From Tulasnella sp. 424 (lineage: Eukaryota > Basidiomycota > Agaricomycetes > Cantharellales > Tulasnellaceae): a stretch of 64,000 nucleotides of DNA. Positions within the stretch are counted from its first letter, which is position 1, and each line of letters opens with the position of its first letter. This document shows positions 33,372 through 43,485 of the stretch, in pieces. Where the stretch lies: positions 558,001-622,000 of the forward strand of contig WSUB01000005.1 in assembly GCA_019633425.1 (NCBI GenBank). The letters are read 5' to 3'. The position numbers and the translations under genes were made by a program. Below the pieces are notes generated by a model. That model worked only from the letters and a program-made list of their open reading frames with translations. It was not told the origin of the DNA and did not search any database.

Positions 33372-34582
33372 TTATGTCTGCCTTCGACGTTTGACTTGCA
33401 CAATAAAGGTTGGTTTCGACCATGCTCGAGCTCGTTCTTGGTTCCGAGGCAACTCACATCCACCTCGAACTAAGGTAACGTCCAAGTCTCGTCCTTCCAC
33501 GCATCCCCAGCCATCCACCGGCCCAAAGTGGTTCCAGCTGAAGACGTTGTTGAAGCGGGCATGGACCAGCTGAGGCAGCTTAGGAACCCACTTATGCTCG
33601 ATCATCTGCCGTTCGTTCGCCATCCGGAAGGTGACGACGACGCCTTGATCTCGAACCAGCTCCCGTCCGGAGTGTGCCTGCACATCAACGCGATTGATTA
33701 AGGTTCGGAAGGCTCGAGGTATCTGTTTCGGTCATCCTGGACATCGTGAAGGCGTAAACCTCCAGCTCCTCCAGCTGTGGGCAATGCTGCTCGATAAGAC
33801 CCATCGTCCTCTCCTCCCAGCCGACACCGTGCAGACTGAGCGAACGGAGTTGGAAGGGCCCAGTGGTCAGGTACTGTACTATCTCGTTAAAACAGGATGT
33901 CACATGTCCCGACCCCCGATCCGGACCGGTAGAATTTTAAACTGTCCCCCGGTCCCGAGGGTCTCCGCCGGTCGGGACAGGTGTCCCCGCCGGTAAGAGG
34001 TAAATATTACAATAGGGCTCAGGTATATATATAGAGAATATATACCAGCAAAGGCTCTTCATATAATGGGTTCTCAAGCAACAATAAAAGACCTTAGACC
34101 TGTTCGTAAGGAATTGGGCGCGATGGTTAACGCTAGAAAGGCATGGGTACTTACAACTATTTTTGACGTCCGCTGGGATCATTGGTTCTGGACAAGAGAA
34201 ACAAGAGGGACAGCAATATTTGTACGAGGGTGTAAAATACAAATAATAATTGCCACCAACGTAAACCGTCACACAACTTGAACATTGCTTTTGATTTCCA
34301 GACAAACGGTTTCTTAGGACTGGGAGCTCCTGAAGAGCCACAAATAACGTTTAAACCTAGAAGCATATTAATCCTCAGAGTATCTTAGACACCGGCAGAC
34401 AGCTTTGGGGCGCCGCGAGGAACCGCTCCGGTAAGGTAAAAATTTGTCCCCCGGTCCCCTCTAGTCGCGCCGTCCCAAATTGCCGTGCCGGTAAAGAAAA
34501 ATACTCCCGGTGTCCCTCATGCGCCTGTTATAACGAATAGTACAGTATTCTTCTTTCAGCGGGAAGGCTGCGACCGCCGACA
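33372..34582 (-). pseudogene. truncated, frameshifted F-box gene copy split by a TIR element
   Basis: The minus strand repeats the C-terminal half of the intact F-box gene at 40089-41534: blocks such as KLPQLVHARFNNVFSWNHFG and GWGCVEGRDLDVTLVRG survive. The frame is shifted near 33680 (the intact CRHTPDGSWFE region reads in another frame). The alignment breaks at 33873 and resumes at 34546 because a 672-bp element is inserted, and ends at about 34582 where the DNA jumps into a DUF3237-like exon. The F-box itself is missing. This is the truncated gene at a tandem-duplication breakpoint. Confidence 0.78.
33874..34545. mobile_element. 672-bp non-autonomous TIR element (Tc1/mariner-like MITE, TA target)
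   Basis: Bounded by inverted repeats: left CTGTACTATCTCGTTA, right (reverse complement) CTGTACTATTCGTTAT. The first 9 bp (11 with TA) are perfect, then one indel. It is flanked by TA on both sides (33872-33873 and 34546-34547), consistent with a TA target duplication. The empty site is visible in the intact F-box gene (GGTGAGGTATTCCTC around 40585-40599), so insertion is directly demonstrated. Inside are subterminal direct repeats containing GTCCCCCGGTCCC (about 33942 and 34447) and CGGTAAG, and a 9-bp inverted pair TGTCCCGAC/GTCGGGACA (33905-33913, 33971-33979). No transposase motif is seen; a 134-codon Cys-rich minus-strand frame is unrecognised. Confidence 0.82.
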
Positions 34583-34955
34583 TCCGCGAATAACTTACAC
34601 CTGGACGGGCGAGCGACCCCGAAGCATGTCGACGGAAGTAACAAGTATAGCTACTTGCAACATATGGGAATCGGAGACTTGAGCGCCAGCGAGGGCGACA
34701 TTTGGCTGTGCGTCCGATCCTTTCCCATAACTCCCACCCAAGATTGTCGCATACTGACGTCGAGATTGACCACGACCCGTTCTTGCAGGAGAGCTGAAAC
34801 CAACTCGGACAAATATAAATCCCTGAGTCAAGATTTCCTCTGGGGACATTTGACTATACTTGCTTGTAGACGTATTTAGCATTGTGAGTGGTCGCGCGTT
34901 CCTCTGCCTTTCGATCATAGACTAAACGGGATTCGACACTCTAGACCAAGCCTAC
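34583..34955 (+). pseudogene. truncated DUF3237-like copy E at the duplication junction
   Basis: It begins abruptly in the middle of exon 2 (the TCCGC that corresponds to 27641 of copy D) and continues LDGRATPKHVDGSN, YSYLQHMGIGDL and a splice donor GTGCGTCCG. Exon 3 (RAETNSDKYKSLSQDFLWGHLTI) follows, with a small deletion near its end, and the last short exon region is about 34945. Promoter, signal peptide and the first half of the domain are absent, so it cannot be a functional member of the family. Confidence 0.8.
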
Positions 34956-35095
34956 ATAAACGACACTCATTTGGCAGGGTTGGTTTGAGATCCTTCGGCG
35001 CGGTGGACGTTCACATTTCACTGTATGGACTCCGAGGCCCTCGCATATCGGACCCTATAGAATATTGATCGCTTTCCAATGAAGATTACTCCTCT

Positions 35096-36081
35096 TCACC
35101 CCTCCAGAGAATATTCCAAAGTTTGGGAACCACCTTCTCCGGCGGTAGTATCTGCTAATTGAACCAATCTCTGCAACATCTGAAGGCGGATTCCGCGATC
35201 CTTCTTGTCCAGATCCTCTAACGTTCCCACCATGTCAGGCGCCTTAATCCAGCTTACATCATGTTGCAGGATGTTCCTCGCACGCTTCTCTCCACCACGC
35301 GTGTCGCCCATGCAAGCGTGCAAGGTGACTCGGGGGACCGTGTTGTCGTAGGTTGCACAATGGAGGATGTTGTTGTTGTAAAAGACTGTCTCGCCTCGTC
35401 GAAGGGGAACCTTGATTGCACCCGGCATATCCAGCGGGTTTGTTGGAGCAGCTGGCGTGCAGAGAGCTCGTTGAGATGGCGTTAAAGTTGCTTTGTGGGT
35501 TCCGGGGACGACGTAGAGAGATTCGTCGGCTAGGAGAGCCGTATTCCACTGAACACCGAACGAGCTGATTTTGAGGCGGGCGAGTTCTTCAGTCTCGTCT
35601 ACTGTTGCAGGTATGTCATCCCGATGCCATCTAAGTGCGAATGGTTTTTGGGATGGGTTGATGAGTAGGTTGAAGAGCTCTTGATGGACGAGAAAAGTGG
35701 AATATGTCCGTTAGCCTATCGGTTGGTCGCACATCAGAGGGGATGCATACCCATCTGCAGATCATCCGGTCGACAATCCAATAGCTCGCAGCAGACCTCG
35801 CGTAGGCATTGTGAGCCATACCACTCTGCAAACACAGGCTCCTCAAGCTCCGGATGCATCAGATGTTGCACTCCCCATACGTCCGTTTCGTCGCCCTCGA
35901 AAGGAGGGAACTACTTCCCAACGATTCGACGGTGGGGCCAATTTCCATTACGGGTTCGTTCGATCACTCGAAGGCACGCATCGTTCAGTGCTTGGACCAG
36001 ACCCGGAGGGATAAGGTCCGGTACTACGACGTAACCGGTCGACTCGAGCTGAGCCCGAAGAGATTTTCGTTCAAGAGACAT
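35096..36081 (-). pseudogene. PhyH-like dioxygenase copy with one in-frame stop
   Basis: Same two-exon structure and same exon lengths (331 and 584 nt) as the intact gene at 28158-29143 (here 36081-35751 and 35679-35096). The metal and co-substrate motifs in exon 2 are unchanged. A single substitution turns the Gln codon at position 57 (CAG, in GKQFPP) into TAG at 35913-35911. Everything else reads through, so this is either a very young pseudogene, a suppressed or edited codon, or a sequencing error. Translation could at most restart downstream and would lack the first helix and strand. Confidence 0.8.
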
Positions 36082-37624
36082 GATGGAACGCGAAGTTGAA
36101 TAAGATGAAATATAGAACTAAATGTGGTTGGATGGACGGTGATGAAATGAAGGAAAGGACTTGCAGCCGTGTGGAGCACCCACGGAATTAGCGGCCCGGG
36201 GTATTGTCCATACCAAAGGTTGAATGGAGTAGCACACAATTATTACACCCGAAGAACACAGCATAGTAGACGTGTTGGGCTTGAAATGTCTATTGGAATT
36301 TATATCTATGTTTGAGGGGTACCGAATGACAATCTACGCACCAAAAGGTACCGTATAGAGGCAAACTCGACTTTCCGGAGCAGAACACAAGATTCTGCAA
36401 ATCTGGCCATGGATAACCGTCTGCTCCATCGGACTCCGACTCGGATTTACGAGGAAGCGAACGAAGTCTTCCCATGCATCTTCGCTGTAACAGCAAAAGT
36501 GGACGGTCTGTGCCTTCGGGTAGCACAGGCAACGTCCCGACGCCCTTTGTCCCGCTTCCGTCGCTCAGAACCTTCTTCGTAATCTCCGGCTTGCCTCGAA
36601 GGGGGATGTCGATGCATACCTCAACTTGAAGGTCCTTAACTACCGCACGGCAAGCTCTCACCAGCTCTGCGATGATTCCTTTTCCGTCGCTCATGTCGTG
36701 AGTCCCCCAAGATTAAGACTTTTCCCGACGGTCTCCATAACCATGGAACAGAATACGTAAGTCGTTGAGGATGTGCGCAATGGCCTGTCCCACAGAAACA
36801 GCATGCATAACGGAAGTCACACACAGTACGAGCGTGGATGTCTGATAGGTACTCGACCCTTCTCTGGGTTGTCACCTTGCGCCAAGGGAATGTCTTAATA
36901 GACGAACCGGCATGAAAGCCGTGGTTTCGTTGAGATTTTGCAATCTGTACGCGACTTCTAACCCGCTGATCCCTCATTCGACCAAGACAAAAAAGCTGCC
37001 AAGCGGAATTCCGAGCCGCGTAGAAGACCATTTGATGCGCCCACGGGTCGCGTTTCCAAGCAGCTTGGCTATTGGATGTAGAGCCGGGGGCCTGGGTGCT
37101 TTTGCTGGCGTGTCACACAGTTCATGTAATTAACCAGGACTTTTGAGGGTATGAGGAGATTCACAATGACACAGAGCTAATGGGTAGGTGTGAAGGGTTT
37201 ACTTGCCGAACCCACTATCAGGGATCGCGGCGCCCGCCGGGGAGAGTTCTGAGAACGAGGCACGCTTGCTTGGCGGATAAATCTCGAAATAGCATCGCGC
37301 CTCGGCCTGGGCCGTCGAACCCAGCGGCACTGATCAAGCTATTGTCTTCATTGACGAGGTGCTACAAGTTGCAGATATCGGTATCATTCTTCAAAGTCGG
37401 AGACTGCCGTTTCGTTTTAGAAAAAAAAGGTTGATCAGCTTGGGCAGGGTTGGCCGGAAATTGATGGTCACCGGGAATGAAAGGCGCGATATCTCCGTGC
37501 AGTTTCGCATTGAACTGATGACAATCCCCAGCTTACGTCCAGCGTCGAGCACCAGAGTATACATAGAGATGAAGTCGGTGTTGGTTCGAAGACTCGTGAT
37601 CTTTTCGCCCCCTCTCCTACTCTG
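36082..37624. other. intergenic with degenerate minus-strand gene (right block)
   Basis: Counterpart of 29144-30925 with different indels (net about 240 bp shorter). The hydrophobic segment seen in the left block is frameshifted here, which argues that this ancestral gene is dead in both blocks. The right end carries the promoter of MFS copy 2. Confidence 0.4.
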
Positions 37625-39742
37625 ATGGCGCGCTCGAATGAAGGCAAGTCCAGCTCACCGCCGGGAACTCCAGCGTCCACAGCAAGGACCCTCCCGACCC
37701 CAATTTCCAGAACACAAACAAGCACCGACGAGCACCCAACCTCATCGAGCTTGAAGGAAAAGGATACCGGCGCGCGCCCATCAGCACCAACAACGCAAAG
37801 CACTCATGCTACTCACGACCCGCATACCAAGTTGGCCGACGATGCGGCAGGGGCGGTCGAGGATACAGATGAAAAGGCCAACATGCACGACCCAGAGGAA
37901 TTGACCAAAGACTGGGAGGTTGACCCCGAAAACCCGAGAAATTGGTCTCCAGGAAGGAAATGGGCTATGGCTGGTTGCGTATCGTTTTATACGTTTGTGA
38001 GGTGGGTGCTCATCATGCATGCGACGCGCTGATTGGAAAGTTGACTGACCCTGGTGCCAATCCTCGTTAGTCCACTCGCGAGCTCTATGATGGCGCCCGC
38101 ATTGCCCGAGATAGCTGTAGGCTATCATATCACCAGTAGGTTCCCGAGGTTATGGGGCTGGTCTCTGTAGCTCAGACACTTGCTTTCGCAGACACAACTG
38201 TCATTGGTCTCACTCTGAGTATCTACCTGTTGGCCTACGCACTTGGACCATTGGTGCTAGCGTAAGTACTTTCTACCTCATACGTACCTCTCCTTAATAG
38301 CTTACGCGCCTCTCCAGCCCACTCTCCGAAATGTACGGCCGAACTTGGGTTCTCCACATCTCCAACTTCGTCTTCATAATATTCACCATCGCATGCGCCG
38401 TCGCACCGAATACAGCCAGTCTCATCATCTTCCGTTTCATTTCCGGTCTCGGTGGCTCAGCACCCCTCGCCATCGGTGCAGGCTCTATCACCGACTTGTT
38501 CGCTGAAGAGGGTCGAGCGGCAGCAATGGGCATCTTCACCCTTGGTCCGCTCATAGGACCTGTGGTCGGACCCGTAGCAGGCGGTTTCGTCGCTCAGCAT
38601 CTCAGCTACCATTGGATATTCTGGATCATCGCTATCCTTGCCGGCGCTGCAAGTGCACTTGGCATCCCAATCTTAAGGGAGACATACGCACCTGTCATTT
38701 TGCGGAGGAGGGCGAAGAAGCTGGGGAAGGAAGTCAAATCACCGCACTCTCTGGGAGAAATCCTTTGGTTGAATTTAACCAGACCGATAACCCTGTTGAC
38801 AAGGAGCTTTATCTGCTTTATCTTCAGTTTGTATATGGCTGTGGTGTGTGCTTGCCTTGACCTGCGTGGTGGATATCATCCTAAACCTTGCTCTATCCTT
38901 TCAGATTTACGGTATCATGTACCTCCTATTCGTTACCTTCCCTCTTCTGTACGGAGAAGTCTATGGCTGGAAAGCAGGCGTCGCAGGTCTTGTATGTACT
39001 CTTCCCATTCCGCTTGCCGACCGCGTCTCACTAACCTTTGGTTCCTGCCTGTTAGGCGTATCTTGGACCCGGTATCGGGTTTCTCGTCGGTGTCATGTTT
39101 GCCGGCCGAAATGTGGATAGCATCTATGCCAAAGTACGTTCGTCTATTAGGGTGTAGGGAAGAGCGGCGTCACTAATCTGCTGGAGTTTCACAGCTCAAA
39201 GAACGGAACAACGGCGTCGGCCAACCTGAATTCCGCATCCCAGTCATGTTCGTCGGCTCTTTCATCGTTCCTATCGGGCTTTTGTGAGTTTTTATTCCTT
39301 CTCTTCTGGTTGGCGTTGCTCACTCTACCTCGCCCCTTAGTTGGTACGGCTGGACAGCCGACAAGGGCCTCCATTGGATCCTGCCTATCATTGGCTCTGG
39401 TATCTTCGGCGCTGGAATGATGATGTGCTTCCTGCCGATCCAGGTCTATCTCGTTGACACCTTTACGTATGCCGCAAGCGCTGTCGCTGCAGCCACGGTA
39501 CGTGGTCGCTCTCCAGAACATGCTCATAGACGTTGTCTGACTCCCCTACGTTTCAATAGCTTCTTCGGTCTCTCTTCGGCTTCGTGTTTCCGCTCTTTGC
39601 AGAAAGGATATTCACCGCTCTAGGTGTGGGAGGCGGTTATAGTTTGGTTGCTGGGATCTCCATCGTAGTGGGATGGCCGTTCCCCGTTTTGATTTACTTC
39701 AAGGGAGCCGCTATGCGCGCAAGAAGCGACTTGACGAGATAA
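37625..39742 (+). CDS. MFS transporter, DHA1 type, copy 2
   Basis: Predicted 543-aa paralogue of the transporter at 30926-33028. The nine exons have the same internal boundaries: 37625-38001, 38071-38135, 38192-38261, 38318-38843, 38905-38991, 39056-39133, 39195-39283, 39341-39497, 39560-39742. Exons 2-9 have identical lengths and exon 1 is four codons longer in the disordered N-terminus. Motifs A (PLSEMYGRTWVL) and C (LGPLIGPVVGPVAGGF) are kept. Many differences are synonymous or conservative (for example AEEGR versus AEDGR), suggesting that both copies stayed under purifying selection after duplication. One donor differs (GTGTGTG versus GTACGTG after exon 4) but remains GT-AG. Same expected role as copy 1: proton-coupled export of an unknown small molecule. 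Confidence 0.93.
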
Positions 39743-40088
39743 AGAAACGAAATCTAGCTCCTGGGAGCTTCTTATGACACGATGGACTGCCGACTGTACG
39801 ATCTTTCACCATTGCGTGATAGTCGATGCTATAGACCCCCGCTCGCTAGACTCCTTGGGATCTACTGGTGGGCACCCCATATGACTATTATTATATTCCC
39901 AACCGCTGTAATGCTTAGTATAACGTTGTCGTTCGATCAATTGGGTTGTGTGCGGAACAAGATACGATACAGAGAGAAATGTCTGAGCCTTGCGAAATGG
40001 ATATGGAGATAATGAAAGTCCGTTTGTCGTGAAATCTAGCCCTTTAAGGGATCCAATTCCCTCTGTCTCCAACGTACGCGAGGAGCTG

Positions 40089-41534
40089 TTATGTCTGCCT
40101 TCGACGTTTGACTAGCGGAATAAAGGTTAGTTTCGACCATGCACGAGCTCGTTCTTGGTTCCGAGGCGACTCACATTCACCTCGAACTAGGGTGACGTCC
40201 AAGTCTCGTCCTTCCACGCATCCCCAGCCATCCACCGGCCCAAAATGCTTCCAGCTGAAGACGCTGTTGAAGCGGGCATGGATCAGCTGGGGTAGTTTAG
40301 GAACCCACTTCTGCTCGATCATCTGCCGTTCGTTGTCCCTCCATCCGGCAGGCGACGACGCCTTGATCTCGAACCAGCTCCCGTCCGGAGTGTGCCTGCA
40401 CATCAATGCGATTGATTTGAGGTTCGGAAGGTTCGGGGTATCTGTTTCGTTCATCTTGGGCATCGTGAAGGCGTAAACCTTGAGCTCCTCCAGCTGTGGG
40501 CAATGTTGCTCGATAAGACCCATCGTCCTCTCCTCCCAGCCGACACCGTGCAGGCTCAGCGAGCGGATTTGGAAGGGTCCGGCGGTGAGGTATTCCTCTT
40601 TCAGCGGGAAGGCTGCGACTGCCGATATGGTGAGCGACTCGAGGGCCAGGTGTTTGCAGAACAGCCTGACATTGGAAGGTCGACCTTGGAAGCTCGTGAG
40701 GTTTGTGGCGATATCCTCGGCAAGGGTTTGAACGGGGCGGATGTCCATCGTATCTGGAGTACTGAGGTGGGTGATATCCGGGTATTGGGCTAGGATTTCG
40801 CCCATCGCTCCAAAGTATTCGTTCTCCATCCGCAGACTTGTTCCCTCGGCAAAGATGTCCAACACTTCCAAGTTATCGTTTGGGCTTTCTTCTTCTTCCA
40901 AGAAGTGACCAGCTCCGGTGAGAAGCCAGACGTCGATGCGGATTGTTTTGAGGCTTTCGAGGTACATGAGCATAAACGCTTGATCCGGAATGCTGCTACC
41001 ATTATCCGCGTTGTTGAGCTTCAACTCCTGTATCCTGGACTGTTCGAAGCATTCGTCCTCTACGTCCGGAGATACGTAAGCTGGCTGGAAGGAGAGTCGT
41101 CGTAGGTGGGTGGATCCGCCAATGTGAGCCCACATTCCCGGCGTGACGAAGGTCTTGAAGAGCTCCAACGCTCGAAGGTTGTGGAACATCTTGAACGCTT
41201 TCTCCATGGCTACGGCACTCGCATCCAAGCCCCGAGCCGGCATGCCCGGTCCGACGATGCTCCAATTCGACAGGCGAAGCTCTTTGACCCATCCTCTGGC
41301 CTCTGGGTTGTTATCAAAGAACAAGAACAGGCTGAACGCTCTGCCCAAGCCGCTGAACCCGTCAAGGACGATGCGTTCAAAGAGGAATGGGCGGCATACT
41401 TGACGTAAATGTCGGCAGACGAGGGAGATGGTTGGTACCGCTTTGGGGACGTTTTGGAGGTAGAGAATAATGTCCCTCCAAACTTCAACAGGAAGGTCGG
41501 GCAGTGAATTCTGTGACATGGATTGTTGGTGCAT
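40089..41534 (-). CDS. F-box protein with LRR-like C-terminal region
   Basis: Predicted 481-aa protein from a single uninterrupted exon. The F-box lies near the N-terminus: SLPDLPVEVWRDIILYLQ, then a VPTISLVCRHLRQVCRPFLF half, about residues 10-50. It would bind Skp1 in an SCF ubiquitin ligase. The remainder is a series of imperfect leucine-rich strands (LRALELFKTF, RIQELKLNNA, NLEVLDIFAEG, LESLTISAVAAF, IRSLSLHGVGW, QLEELKVYAF), the usual substrate-recognition layout of the large fungal F-box/LRR families. No membrane segment is visible. The F-box half lies outside the duplicated block; the C-terminal half is repeated as a dead copy at 33372-34582. The target is unknown. A second Met (MSQNSL, residue 6) is an alternative start. 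Confidence 0.86.
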   Translation of the reverse strand: MHQQSMSQNSLPDLPVEVWRDIILYLQNVPKAVPTISLVCRHLRQVCRPFLFERIVLDGFSGLGRAFSLFLFFDNNPEARGWVKELRLSNWSIVGPGMPARGLDASAVAMEKAFKMFHNLRALELFKTFVTPGMWAHIGGSTHLRRLSFQPAYVSPDVEDECFEQSRIQELKLNNADNGSSIPDQAFMLMYLESLKTIRIDVWLLTGAGHFLEEEESPNDNLEVLDIFAEGTSLRMENEYFGAMGEILAQYPDITHLSTPDTMDIRPVQTLAEDIATNLTSFQGRPSNVRLFCKHLALESLTISAVAAFPLKEEYLTAGPFQIRSLSLHGVGWEERTMGLIEQHCPQLEELKVYAFTMPKMNETDTPNLPNLKSIALMCRHTPDGSWFEIKASSPAGWRDNERQMIEQKWVPKLPQLIHARFNSVFSWKHFGPVDGWGCVEGRDLDVTLVRGECESPRNQERARAWSKLTFIPLVKRRRQT

Positions 41535-43485
41535 ATGGATGGTGTTTAACGTTGGAGGGAGCCTCTTTTGCGAACGTTATCTTTGATGTCCAATTTAGGT
41601 CAAGCGGAGATAACGGCAGCAGTGATTCACCAGAGGCCCCCAATCTAGCCCGCTCCGCCGGTGCATGGCAAAACGTAACTGTTGATCATATCACCGTTCT
41701 TTTATCGAGGGCGGAGATACGGATCTTGTTCGACGCGGTTGAAGGGCAAAACAACGTCCCCGTGAGCGTTCTGAATCCTCGGTACCTCTTACCGAAGACT
41801 AGCACATACAAAGCCCGGGTAAGGATGTGTGTGTGTTTAATTAGCCTTGACGGAGATTGAATCCGACTTCACTGGGCTTAGGGTGCAGAAACATTCAATG
41901 TTGAGGTGGGCGATGAGGGAGGGCGAACTTCATTAGGCTCAAAAAGGATATACTCCAACGTTCACTCGCGAAAGTGTTGCACAATCAACCAAGTATGGGA
42001 TGTATGTAGAAGCATAAGCTAACTAACAACAAAAAAAGAAGAAAACATCATGAAAAAGAAGAAAAAAGAAGTGTAACTGTCCCTCATAAAACAAGTCGTA
42101 ACAAGTCGTCATCGCAGATGAGCAGCGTCGTGAAGTCAACAAGGGTGTAAGCGACAGTGGTTGGTTGGGACGAAAAGGGAAAATTCAAGTGGATAACTTC
42201 AAGGTAACATGTAACTAAAAACGTCGAAAAGCCGAATGGAAGAAAAGCGAGGAGAGGAAGAGAGAGAAGAAGAGGTGGGGAGCGGCGAGGGGAAAGGGGA
42301 GGGAGGTGGTGAACCGAAAGATCGCACTCCAAGGTGGACCCACACACACAATCCAGCTTCGAAGAGAAGGTAACTCCTCAAGCCCACAAGTGAACCCAAC
42401 GAGAGACGGACTCCGCAATCAACAAGCCAGCCCAGCGCCACAGCGGACTCCGACAAGCCTCCACCAACAATCGACATCGAGGACCCAACGATTTTCCCAA
42501 CCCACTCGATAAAGCCTTGGCCTACAAGCTCCTCCCAGGTACTGCCCTTCCACGCAAGCGACAGAGGAAACAACACCGCAGGGGCACCGGTTGCTACGAC
42601 CCAAACCCATGTTCGGGGAGACGGTTGGCACCCCAAGACGACATTACTCCGTTATCACTAGCAGGTTGAGAAGATACACAAGGTGGGGCGAGGCGTTTAG
42701 TCTGATCGGGTGGGGAAGTGTTGTCGAATCCGAGTCGAGAGTATGAAAAAAAGCGGAGATTTGTTGGAAGGGTTGAAGGCCGACAATGCTGGACGGGCGA
42801 GGACGAGAGTGTTGTATCCGAGGTTCTTGAGGGGAAGGGAGGTGGGGTGAAGTGGGAGCGAGGTGAGAGACCGGAGGCCGGACCGAGAACACGAGGCAGG
42901 CTAGTGAGAAGACCTCGACTTGCGAGGGGGTCGTCCGAGCCAGTGAAGGCGACGACGGGAAGCGAGCAACTCGGTGTCCTGATCCAGCGGCGAGCCTTGG
43001 TCAATCCTCCACGATTGCGAAAATCCATCATCCAGGTTCTCCATAGACGGCGATCGACGAGTTTGAGAGAGGCGAAGAAGAAACGTTGATTAAGTTATTA
43101 AAGTGGCACTTGCGTCCCTACAATCCAGGGTAGTAAGTGGAGAGGGACGGCCAGGCCTTGGAACGTGATGTAGTGAGAGGAGGGGGGAGAGAGAGAAAGG
43201 AGGATCGAGAAACCGAGAAAAAAGGAGAAAACGAAACACGACGATGCAAAAGGGAGAAGAGAGGGAGATGCTGATGGAATGCTGAACGACCAATGGGGAA
43301 AGATGACATGATACATGAGAAAAAAAGGAGAAAAAAACCAGCACAACTTCGAAAGGGTAGAGGAGAGGAATGCGACATGACGAATAACACAAAGCCCATG
43401 AGATTCACGAAAGGGAAGAGGATGAAGTAGACGATACAGTGGAGGGGGATGGAGGGTCGGAGGGGATAAAGGGAGGGCTTAATAC
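41535..43485. other. gene-poor region with purine-rich tracts
   Basis: Contains A/G-rich stretches (for example 42030-42070, 42220-42310, 43140-43420). Two overlapping minus-strand frames of 145 codons each (42199-42636 and 42594-43031) appear to come from Pro/Ser-biased composition; no domain was recognised and their status is doubtful. The 3' end of the bHLH gene abuts the right side. Confidence 0.4.

Larger units (their letters stand above)
27641..34582. repeat. tandem segmental duplication, left block
   Basis: Left copy of a ~6.9-kb tandem duplication. It starts inside exon 2 of DUF3237-like copy D and runs through the PhyH-like gene, a degenerate spacer and the MFS gene into the 3' half of an F-box gene, ending at about 34582. 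Offsets to the right block are 6942-6948 (DUF3237 exon 2), 6938 (PhyH) and 6699-6717 (MFS and F-box), showing indels in the spacer after duplication. This block alone carries the 672-bp TIR element. Confidence 0.85.
34583..40628. repeat. tandem segmental duplication, right block
   Basis: Right copy: DUF3237 3' part, PhyH-like gene (with an in-frame stop), spacer, MFS transporter and the 3' half of an F-box gene whose remaining 5' half continues outside the block to 41534. Gene order, strand and intron positions match the left block. Confidence 0.85.

Noticed and set aside
33937..34341. 134-codon Cys-rich frame inside the 672-bp TIR element as a transposase
   Set aside because: Too short, no DDE/DDD pattern or DNA-binding motif; the element appears non-autonomous.
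42199..43031. Two overlapping ~145-codon minus-strand frames
   Set aside because: Low-complexity Pro/Ser/Leu products from purine-rich DNA, similar-length frames on the opposite strand, no convincing splice linking them.
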